Both the position numbers and the translations under genes were made by a program. The notes below the pieces were generated by a model that was given only the letters and a program-made list of their open reading frames with translations, ran no database searches and was not told the DNA's origin. DNA of 17,428 nt from Syntrophaceae bacterium CG2_30_49_12 (GTDB lineage: Bacteria; Desulfobacterota; Syntrophia; Syntrophales; CG2-30-49-12): NCBI GenBank assembly GCA_001873675.1, contig MNZP01000153.1, positions 1 to 17,428 on the forward strand, written 5' to 3'. Shown piece after piece: positions 6,845 through 13,715 of this stretch (positions are counted from its first letter, which is position 1; every line of letters begins with the position of its first letter).

Positions 6845-7591
6845 ATGACACAGTCGAGTTCAGGGTACGCCCACCAGCCGGTCATAATTCCGGCAGGACG
6901 CGTCTTTCTAGAGGGGGATCTCGCCATTCCAGGGGGAACTCAGGGGATTGTGGTCTTCGCACATGGGAGCGGGAGCAGCCGGCACAGCCCGCGAAATGTC
7001 TTTGTGGCGCAATATCTCCAGAACGCAGGCTTGGCGACGTTGCTGTTCGATCTGTTGACCTCCGCGGAGGAAATAGAAGATAGCCTCTCCGGGCGCTTGA
7101 GGTTTGATATTGCGCTGCTGGCGGAACGGCTGGTGGCAGCTACAGATTGGCTGGCGCGCCATGAACAGGCTCAAAATCTGAATATCGGCTATTTCGGCGC
7201 CAGCACTGGCGGAGGTGCGGCGCTGGTGGCCGCTGCCATGAGGTCGGAAAGGGTGAAAGCCGTTGTCTCGAGAGGCGGCCGGCCGGATATGGCCGATAGG
7301 GCGTTGTTGCAGGTGAAGGCGCCCACTCTGCTGATTGTGGGCGGCAACGATGAGGTGGTTATCAGGCTCAATGTGAATGCTATGGACAAGCTCCACGCAG
7401 AAAAACGGCTGGAGGTCGTTCCCGGAGCGTCCCATCTGTTTGAAGAACCGGGAGCGCTGGAACAGGTCGCTAAACTGGCTGCCGACTGGTTCAGGAAGTA
7501 TTTGATGGGATTGGAACAGTCGGGATCAAGCAGGTGCCCGATATCAGGAATATCCCCGCCGAAGCTTGGGATTGGGAAAAGGGCACCTTGA
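6845..7591 (+). CDS. Dienelactone-hydrolase-like alpha/beta hydrolase with aberrant C-terminus
   Basis: A serine hydrolase of the alpha/beta fold. The catalytic triad is visible as S120 in GASTG, D169 in VGGNDEV and H197 in GASHLFEEPG. HGSGSSRHSPRN near residues 38-49 forms the oxyanion-side loop. The ATG abuts the PRTase stop and follows GGGGAGG, so the two are cotranscribed and translationally coupled, a pairing common for these families. Family members normally end just after a segment like WFRKYL, reached here near 7502. The last 30 or so residues are instead out-of-frame translation of EtfB codons, so the natural stop has been lost by a deletion or indel next to etfB. The enzyme core is complete. 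Substrate unknown. Confidence 0.85.
   Translation: MTQSSSGYAHQPVIIPAGRVFLEGDLAIPGGTQGIVVFAHGSGSSRHSPRNVFVAQYLQNAGLATLLFDLLTSAEEIEDSLSGRLRFDIALLAERLVAATDWLARHEQAQNLNIGYFGASTGGGAALVAAAMRSERVKAVVSRGGRPDMADRALLQVKAPTLLIVGGNDEVVIRLNVNAMDKLHAEKRLEVVPGASHLFEEPGALEQVAKLAADWFRKYLMGLEQSGSSRCPISGISPPKLGIGKRAP
7493..7498 (+). promoter_or_regulatory. RBS for the out-of-frame etfB start
   Basis: AGGAAG, six bases before the ATG at 7505. That ATG is one base out of frame with EtfB. Adding one G to the G-run at 7507-7509 would give a start reading MGIGTVGIKQVPD, which is what an EtfB N-terminus should look like. The site supports 7505 as the ancestral etfB start. Confidence 0.45.
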
Positions 7592-8444
7592 AAAGAGGTC
7601 TGCTGGACAACGTCTGCAATGAGCTGGATAAACAGGCGCTGGCTTTTGCATTAGGGTTGAGGGCAAATACCGGAGGCAGGATAGTCAGCCTGAGTATGGG
7701 GCCTCCTTTTGCCGAAAGGGTGCTGCGCTATGCCCTTTCTGTTGGAGCTGACGCGGGAGTATTGCTGACGGATAGAAAGCTGGGGGGGGCGGATACCGCA
7801 GCCACTGCTTATCCGCTGGGCCAGGCCATCAGAAAGATCGCCAAAGACTCCTTCGATGGGAACAGGGATTACATCATTGTAAGCGGTATGCAATCCGTGG
7901 ATGGCGATACGGCGCAAGTCCCGCCGCAGATCGCCGAAGAATTGGGCATAACGCACATCGCCTATGCCACGTCTTTTGATTTTCCTGAAGGACAGCTTCA
8001 AATCCGCCGGATAACGAGCCGGGGTGCGGAGATAGTAGCGCCCCAGTCATATCCCTGTGTTATAACAGTTGCCAAATGGACAGAGCCGCCGAATGCCCTG
8101 TTCAGCAGAACACGATGGGCCTATGGGCAAATCCTCTTCCAATGGAGTGCTGCTGATATAGGCGCTGATGATGCTCGTCTGGGGCTGCCCGGCTCCAGAA
8201 CGATGGTGAACAGGATATTTTCCCCCAAGGAGCTGAGCCGACGGACATGTGTGTTTGAAAAAGACATGACCAGGCTGGTCGGCCTGCTAGCCGAAGCCTA
8301 TGCCCGAAAATCAAAGACTGCACAGGAAGTCAGAACGGAACAGCCGTATCAAGTGCTTGGCGGCAAGAAGCCCCATTACGCTGGAGAAGTCTGGGTTTAT
8401 ATCGAACATAACCAGGGAGAAGTGAGTGCGGTTTCTCCGGCGCT
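7505..8444 (+). pseudogene. etfB: etfB (frameshifted start) running into a truncated etfA
   Basis: EtfB is the AMP/FAD-binding small subunit of electron-transfer flavoprotein, which passes electrons from acyl-CoA dehydrogenases to a quinone oxidoreductase. From the GIKQVPD segment (about 7522) the frame gives nearly all of EtfB: LSMGPPFAERVL, GGADTAATAY, SGMQSVDGDTAQVPPQIAEE and the C-terminal GLPGSRTMVNRIF region, ending near 8300. There is no in-frame ATG; only a GTG at 7534 inside the conserved core is available. The same frame then enters an EtfA N-terminus (GEVWVYIEHNQGEVSAVS) with neither a stop nor an ATG between; a GTG at 8353 is the only candidate EtfA start. EtfA breaks off at about 8434-8444, losing roughly 300 residues including its FAD domain. 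The frame continues as nonsense to a stop at 8535. A functional ETF cannot be made from this locus. Confidence 0.85.
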
Positions 8445-9509
8445 GCCTTTCAGGCCGGAGTTCTGGATGAGCTGCTGCCGGATTGGCGGCAACAGAAAAC
8501 CCCCTTCGTGGCAAAGTTATTGGGCAGCGAGGTGAAGACCGACGAGATGGTCCTACTTTTGGGGGATCGAGTTGCCTTGAAAGTGCCTTCATTTATGGTG
8601 CCCTCATCCATGAGCCATAAAGGGGATTACCTTATCTCGGTCAGCGAGATGGTCAACTGGCTGGGAGGCGTTGCCAGGGACCTCGGTGTTGAGATTTACA
8701 CTGGTTTTGCGGCGAGGGAACTGGTGGTTGAAGACGGCGCTGTGAGAGGGATCAAGCTGGGGGAAAAAGGGCTTAACCGGGAAGGGGGCAGGCAGCCGAA
8801 CTATGTGCCTGGAGAAGTGTTGGAGGCCAGGGTGACGGTGCTTGGTGAGGGTTCTGCCGGCTTGTTATCGGAGGCATTGGTCAGGAGGTTCAGTTTAGGA
8901 GCGGATAGAAACGCCCAGGTTTACTCTCTGGGGGTCAAGGAGATCATCCGATTGTCGGATCAGAACAGTTTCGGCGCCAACCGGGTCATACGCATGGTGG
9001 GGTTTCCCAGCAGGCCGGATATCTTCGGCGGAGGCGCCATCTACAGCATGGGAGCCGATTCTGTGTCCATCGTGCTGGTCATGGGATTGGACTGGAGGTA
9101 CTGCGATCTCGATCCTCAAAGAGAGTTGCAAATCTTCAAGTCCCACAGCTTCATCAGAAAATTGATCGCCGGTGGGGAAGTTGTAGCCTATGGCGCCAAG
9201 ACGATCCCGGAGGGCGGGTTTTATTCCGTGCCGGAACTGACTGCACCCGGCGCCATACATCGGGAAGACCAGCCTTCCCACGTCACTTTTTCGGAAGAAG
9301 GGAAAGATTCCGGCTGCTCGCAGGAGTTCGGATGCCACCCTTGCGCGGCCTTCTGCCCCGCAGAGGTTTATAAATTCAAAGGAGATGAGCTAATTTTGAG
9401 CCCGTCCAACTGCCTGCATTGCCAAACGTGCCGTCTGAAATGCCCGCATCAGGTGATACAATGGCGGGTGCCGGAAGGAGGCGATGGGCCGTCTTACAGG
9501 CTGATGTGA
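8434..9509 (+). pseudogene. ETF-quinone oxidoreductase remnant (two deletions)
   Basis: Electron-transfer-flavoprotein:quinone oxidoreductase (ETF-QO/FixC-FixX family) is a membrane-associated FAD and iron-sulfur protein. Homology starts abruptly at FSGAAFQAGVLDELLPDW (frame 3), so the first 45 or so residues with the GxGxxG FAD motif are absent. It continues through SHKGDYLISVSEMVNWL, GVEIYTGFAA, FGGGAIYSM and AYGAKTIPEGGFYSVPEL. At about 9247-9253 it jumps in frame from TAPG to AIHREDQPSH, omitting about 170 residues that in the family carry the second FAD contact and the membrane/quinone region. The C-terminal ferredoxin part is present: CHPCAAFCPAEVY and CLHCQTCRLKCP. The only usable starts (GTG 8508 and later) lie inside the domain. 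As it stands it cannot bind FAD normally. Confidence 0.85.
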
Positions 9510-9587
9510 CCAGATTTGCGCGATCACAGAATACAGAGTAAGGATACATCCCTTTCACGATCATCGGTGCCGCACCCCACATTTTGT

Positions 9588-9602
9588 GGCCAATATTTCC
9601 TT
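9588..9602 (+). repeat. Right 15-bp direct repeat bounding the PRTase-hydrolase-ETF block
   Basis: An exact copy of 6048-6062 (GGCCAATATTTCCTT), 3540 bp downstream. It lies between the ETF-QO stop and the Shine-Dalgarno of the next gene. It directly follows a small palindrome (CCACA-TTT-TGTGG, 9577-9589). Confidence 0.55.
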
Positions 9603-9620
9603 TCAATGGAGGAGAAGACG

Positions 9621-9869
9621 ATGCATTTAAAGAAAGAATTATGTGACAAGATTCGATCCATCTATCCAGAAGTAGGTGAATGTGGTATAGATGTCACTGT
9701 TGATTTCGACAAGGCAAAGAATGCCTGGATTGTGGACTTGAAAAAAGGGAAACATCAGCTTACCACGCATCTCGAACCACAAGATGTAGATGCCTGCATG
9801 GAGGGGAAACGGTGTGTTTCCCTGGGTATACAGGTAGCACAACTGGTAGAAAACATAAAGAATGCCTAG
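9621..9869 (+). CDS. Small conserved-looking protein, function unknown
   Basis: An 82-residue protein that I do not recognise. The ATG at 9621 is chosen because GGAGGAG ends six bases before it; another ATG at 9606 lies upstream of that site. It has no signal peptide and no membrane segment. Four cysteines occur at positions 8, 21, 59 and 65, two of them in the C-terminal VDACMEGKRC. The middle (about 23-50) has alternating hydrophobic and charged residues like a small beta-sheet, and the end (66-82) looks like an amphipathic helix. The strong RBS and compact globular composition argue for a real gene. It lies just right of the 15-bp repeat and upstream of the CoA-transferase, 97 bases away. 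Confidence 0.7.
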   Translation: MHLKKELCDKIRSIYPEVGECGIDVTVDFDKAKNAWIVDLKKGKHQLTTHLEPQDVDACMEGKRCVSLGIQVAQLVENIKNA

Positions 9870-9966
9870 TACCATGTAACGCCTATAAATTCGGATATTG
9901 ACAGAACCCATATTTTTACCTATCTTTAAAAGACAGTCCATTAGGAAAAAAGGAGGCAAGGGAAAT

Positions 9967-11181
9967 ATGACAAGACCACTCGATGGAATTCGCGTCCTCG
10001 ACTGGACAATATTCCAGCAAGGTCCGGTGGCTACGGCGATGCTGGCGGACCTGGGAGCCGATGTCATCAAGATAGAGCACCGGGTTGAAGGCGACCCGGC
10101 ACGGGGGATGATGAAGATGATCGGCACCCTGATCGGGGGTGGTGTGGGACGCAACCCCTATTATGAGAACAATAACAGAGGAAAACGGTGCATTACCATT
10201 GACCTGGGCAAGCAACCGGGCAAGGAACTAATCTACAGACTGGTAGAAAAGTCTGATGTCTTCGTGCAGAATTTCCGGATGGGGGTCGCCGAGAGGATGG
10301 GCCTGGATTATGAAACCCTCAAGAAATACAATCCTAAACTTATCTACGTCCATGCCTCTGGCTGGGGACCAAAAGGCCCCGATGCCTCTGATCCCTCGGC
10401 TGATTATACCGGAGTAGCCCGTTCGGGAATTATGTTCATTGCCGGGGAACCGGATATGGACCCACAGATGGTGCAAGGTGGCATCGGCGATCAGATGGGC
10501 GCTGTCATGACGAGCTGGGGTGTTTTGGCAGCTCTACTCGCCAGGGAACGTTTCGGCATCGGGCAAAAGGTAGATGCCTCTATCTTAGGTTCCCTTTTGC
10601 AACTTCTCGGGCTGGTTGTCTCCATGCGCTGCATTTCCAAAATACCGTCCATGAGAATTGCCCGTAAAAAGGTAGGCAATCCCCTATGGAACCACTATAA
10701 GTGCAAGGATGGGAAATGGATTGCCATGGCTCACCTGCAGCCGGACAAATTCTGGCCTAATGTATGCAAAGCAATGGGTCTGGAACATCTGGAAAAAGAC
10801 CCCCGGTTTGACAGTATAGATGCAAGAAACAAGAATGCCGGGGAACTTGTCCAAATCATCGATGACGCCTTCATTGGCAAAACGAGAGGGGAGTGGATGG
10901 AGGTCTTCAAGAAGAGTAATGTCATTTATTCCCGGCTTAATAACATTGACGAGCTTGAGGATGACCCCCAGATATTGGCCAACAATTACATCACCGAATT
11001 TGACCATCCCACCATGGGCAGGATAAGGGAGATGGGCTTCCCTGTCATCTTCAGTGAAACCCCGGCGTTTATAACCCGGCCCGCTCCTGAGTTCGGCGAG
11101 CATACCGAAGAGATCCTGCAGGAGATCCTTGATTATAGCTGGGAGGACATTATAAAGTTGAAAGATGAAGAGGTAATTTAA
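9967..11181 (+). CDS. CaiB/BaiF family (class III) CoA-transferase
   Basis: A 404-residue class III CoA-transferase, which moves CoA between carboxylic acids (formyl-CoA, carnitinyl-CoA or benzylsuccinyl-CoA type reactions). The N-terminus LDGIRVLDWTIFQQGPVATAMLADLGADVIKIE is the family signature. The likely catalytic aspartate is D146 in GPDASDPSADYTGVARSG, at the position of D169 in formyl-CoA transferase. The second domain has NPLWNHYKCKDGKWIAMA and ends with PAPEFGEHTEEIL. The ATG at 9967 follows AGGAGG at ten bases; the frame is open 23 codons upstream but without family similarity. An SDR gene follows after 20 bp and then an acyl-adenylate synthetase, so the cluster probably handles one carboxylic acid. 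The donor and acceptor acids are not predictable. Confidence 0.93.
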   Translation: MTRPLDGIRVLDWTIFQQGPVATAMLADLGADVIKIEHRVEGDPARGMMKMIGTLIGGGVGRNPYYENNNRGKRCITIDLGKQPGKELIYRLVEKSDVFVQNFRMGVAERMGLDYETLKKYNPKLIYVHASGWGPKGPDASDPSADYTGVARSGIMFIAGEPDMDPQMVQGGIGDQMGAVMTSWGVLAALLARERFGIGQKVDASILGSLLQLLGLVVSMRCISKIPSMRIARKKVGNPLWNHYKCKDGKWIAMAHLQPDKFWPNVCKAMGLEHLEKDPRFDSIDARNKNAGELVQIIDDAFIGKTRGEWMEVFKKSNVIYSRLNNIDELEDDPQILANNYITEFDHPTMGRIREMGFPVIFSETPAFITRPAPEFGEHTEEILQEILDYSWEDIIKLKDEEVI

Positions 11182-11201
11182 ACAGTATAGGAACTTACAT
11201 T

Positions 11202-12128
11202 ATGAAAAACATATTTGTTATCGGTGGCAGCTATTTTGTGGGGAGGGTCTTTGTCGAAGAACTGGTGAAAGAAGCAGGTTATTCAATCTATATTGTAAAC
11301 AGAGGTAACGCACCACTGAATATGGAAGGTGTGCATGAGATTGCCTGTGATAGAAATGATGGCGATGGGTTGCGCCATAAACTTCCCTCTCTTGACTGGC
11401 TTGCCATAGTTGACTTTTGTGCCTATGAACCCCGAGATATTAAAAATCTGATTTCGGTCCTACCGGAAGGTTCCTTTAAGCAGTATATCTACATCAGCAC
11501 CACGTCCATTTATAAGGATACCTTGCAATTGCCTGTTATGGAAGATAGCCCCAAGCTGACGGGGCCGCAACCGGAACTTGGACCGCAGATGGCTGATTAT
11601 GCCTTTAACAAATGGCTGGGGGAATTGGAGCTCATGAAACAATGCCGGCAGCGCAAGTCTCCTTACACGTGTCTCCGTCCGGCGATAATCTATGGCAAGT
11701 ACAACTATGCACCGCGAGAAAGCTGGTTTTTTGACATGATCCATCAAGATAAGACCATTGTCCTGCCGGATAATGAACTTGCCCTCTTTCAGTTTGTGTC
11801 GGTCTGGGACGTGGCAAAGATCATTATTGCCTGCCTGGACAACGAAAAGGTTTTCGATAAGGCATTTAATCTCTCTGCCGAGGATCTGGTCTCATATCGC
11901 AGGTTTGTAGAGGTGTTAAAAGAGATCACGGGGAAAAGGGTTTCTATCAGGACCGAGAGTATTGAAACCATTGACCAGCAACGAATTCCATTGCCCTTTC
12001 CCCTGGACAAGCATCTGATTTACTCGGGGGCCTTAATCCAGCAAGTCCTCGGTTTTCAGTACATCCCTTTTAAGGAGGGGATGAGACAAACGTACGAATA
12101 CTATAAGGAACAAGGGGGTCAAACCTAA
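11202..12128 (+). CDS. NAD(P)-dependent epimerase/reductase, extended SDR family
   Basis: A 308-residue extended short-chain dehydrogenase-like protein. The dinucleotide turn is GGSYFVG at residues 8-14, a variant of GxxGxxG. STTSIY is at about 99-104, and the catalytic pair is Y133 and K137 in DYAFNKWLGE. ScaRPAIIYG-type spacing is kept in TCLRPAIIYGKYNY, which ends the NAD domain, and the C-terminal domain is short (LSAEDLVSYRRFVEVLKEITG). It resembles the subgroup containing chloroplast CSP41-like and reductase-like SDRs more than sugar epimerases. It lies 20 bp behind the CoA-transferase, and its stop overlaps the open frame of the next gene. The product is unknown. Confidence 0.85.
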   Translation: MKNIFVIGGSYFVGRVFVEELVKEAGYSIYIVNRGNAPLNMEGVHEIACDRNDGDGLRHKLPSLDWLAIVDFCAYEPRDIKNLISVLPEGSFKQYIYISTTSIYKDTLQLPVMEDSPKLTGPQPELGPQMADYAFNKWLGELELMKQCRQRKSPYTCLRPAIIYGKYNYAPRESWFFDMIHQDKTIVLPDNELALFQFVSVWDVAKIIIACLDNEKVFDKAFNLSAEDLVSYRRFVEVLKEITGKRVSIRTESIETIDQQRIPLPFPLDKHLIYSGALIQQVLGFQYIPFKEGMRQTYEYYKEQGGQT

Positions 12129-12135
12129 TAAACAC

Positions 12136-12140
12136 AGGAG
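12136..12140 (+). promoter_or_regulatory. RBS for the acyl-adenylate synthetase, pointing to an out-of-frame ATG
   Basis: AGGAG stands four bases before the ATG at 12145-12147. That ATG reads two codons and stops. Removing one C (12148) would join it to the synthetase frame as MYKDIF. The site therefore marks the expected start of the next gene. Confidence 0.45.
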
Positions 12141-12144
12141 CGGA

Positions 12145-13513
12145 ATGCTATAAGGACATCTTCTCCCCTCCGTCGGACCCTGCCAGGGAATTTATCCTGG
12201 GCGGCTGCACCTATGAGGCGGTTTATCGCCTTGCGGCCGGGATCCGTCATCTCCGGCTATCCTCGGAAAAAAGCCGCGCCACGATCTGTCTCTGTACAGA
12301 CGATAAAGCTCTTCTGGCTGCTGTACTGGTTGCTTCGCTTGCCGGCGGTCCCCGTCTTGTTATTCCGTATGCCTTCTCCCCCCAGGTTATCGAAGAAGTC
12401 ATTGATACCCTGTCTCCGTCATTTCTGCTCACGGACCGTCCCGGTGATTTTCCCCCCGGCATTGAGGTTATAACCCCTTCCATGCTGCGCCATGACGCCG
12501 TGCTTTTCGATACTTTCTTCGCTCCGAATGATCCCGCCCTCATGCTGTTTACCGGCGGATCAACGGGAAAGCCAAAGGTATGGTCCAAGACACCTCGGAA
12601 TTTGCTTGCAGAGGCCCTGCATTTATCAAAGAAATTCGGCATATCTCCAGACGATCTTTTCCTATCAACGGTACCGCCCCGGCATATTTACGGCCTCCTC
12701 TATTCCGTACTGATTCCTTTCATCTGTTCAGCCCGCGTTCTTGATGGAGTATATACCTTTCCCAGAGAGATACTCCGGGTTGCTCGCGATTACAGGGCAT
12801 CCGTCATGGTCAGCGTTCCCGTGCATTACCGTGTTTTAAAGGTGGATGATTTGCGGCGGCACGATCTCAGGATTGCTTTCTCCTCAGCCGGGGCGCTGAA
12901 TAAAGAGGACGCCGTATATTTTCACAGTAAAACGGGTTTAGACATTATAGAGATTTACGGATCAACGGAAACGGGAGGGGTGGCTACGAGGCATTGTTTG
13001 AGGGACGGCGAATCATGGAACCCGCTTTCGACTGTAGACTGGAAGATACTGGATGGAAGATTGCATGTTCGATCGGCATTCATCTCTCCGACCCTCTCCC
13101 TCGATGGAGACGGCTTCTTTGCCACAGCCGATCGTGCTGATTCTGACGGAGATCAGCGATTCATCCTCCGAGGCAGAAAGGACGATATCGTCAAGATCGG
13201 GGGGAAAAGAATTGACCTGGCCTCTGTGCAGACTAAACTGAAAAAGATAACGGGGGTTTGTGATGCTATGGTTATAGCCCTCCCCAGCAAGACGGGACGT
13301 CAAAACGAACTCGCCGCCCTCGTGGTGACTCATCTCGATGCGCTTCAATTGAGGCGGCACATTGCCGCGGTCAGCGAAACATATACCGTTCCCAGACGCA
13401 TTGCTGTTGTAGAAGAAATCCCTGTAACGGCTACAGGTAAATATGACCGGGCAGAGATCGAACGAATCTTGCTGAACTATGAGAAAGAAAAAAAGTTAAA
13501 AATAGAATCCTGA
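12145..13513 (+). CDS. Acyl-adenylate synthetase (AMP-dependent ligase), start apparently broken
   Basis: An ANL-superfamily adenylating enzyme of about 455 residues. The P-loop LFTGGSTGKPK falls near residue 133 of the open frame, the A5 motif YGSTETGG near 270, and the A7-A8 region FATADRADSDGD then LRGRKDDIVKIGGKRI follows. The C-terminal catalytic lysine is in PVTATGKYDR near 431. Convincing sequence extends up to 12146 (YKDIFSPPSDPAREF), but no ATG, GTG or TTG occurs in frame before an ATG at 12482, which is deep in the N-terminal domain. The ATG at 12145, with its own RBS, is one base out of frame. A one-base insertion, natural or a sequencing error, is the simplest explanation. It is third in the CoA-transferase/SDR cluster and probably activates an acyl or aryl acid. 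Confidence 0.85.
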
Positions 13514-13542
13514 AAACCGGTACTTCTATAAATTGATTTTCA

Positions 13543-13619
13543 TGGTACCCCCGGGGCGACTCGAACGCCCGGCACACGGATTAGGAATCCGTTGCTCTAT
13601 CCTCCTGAGCTACGGGGGC
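13543..13619 (-). tRNA. tRNA-Arg (anticodon CCU)
   Basis: A complete 77-base cloverleaf on the minus strand. The acceptor stem is GCCCCCG/CGGGGGU, the D arm GCTC/GAGC, the anticodon stem ACGGA/TCCGT with loop TTCCTAA, and the T arm GGGCG/CGCCC with loop TTCGAGT. Discriminator A and a genome-encoded CCA (13543-13545) follow. The anticodon CCU is at 13583-13585 and decodes AGG. The G1-U72 end pair is the only irregularity. There is no integrase or duplicated 3' end beside it. Confidence 0.95.
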
Positions 13620-13715
13620 AATTGTCATTCTGACGGGAACACTCATAACATAATCAGGGAGGGATGTCAACACATTCAATACGGATGCGGGTTTCTTTTC
13701 TTTAACACGTCTTGT

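Noticed and set aside
6908..7435. Long minus-strand frame antisense to the hydrolase
   Set aside because: It mirrors a gene with an intact catalytic triad, has no RBS, and its composition is that of a shadow frame.
9577..9589. Small dyad CCACA-TTT-TGTGG
   Set aside because: The five-base stem is too short to claim as an operator or terminator without conservation data.
9516..9620. N-terminal extension of the 82-residue protein
   Set aside because: The open frame upstream has no good start, crosses the 15-bp repeat, and the strong RBS lies just before 9621.
13543..13619. tRNA-Arg as an integration site
   Set aside because: No integrase gene and no second copy of the tRNA 3' end occur in the window.
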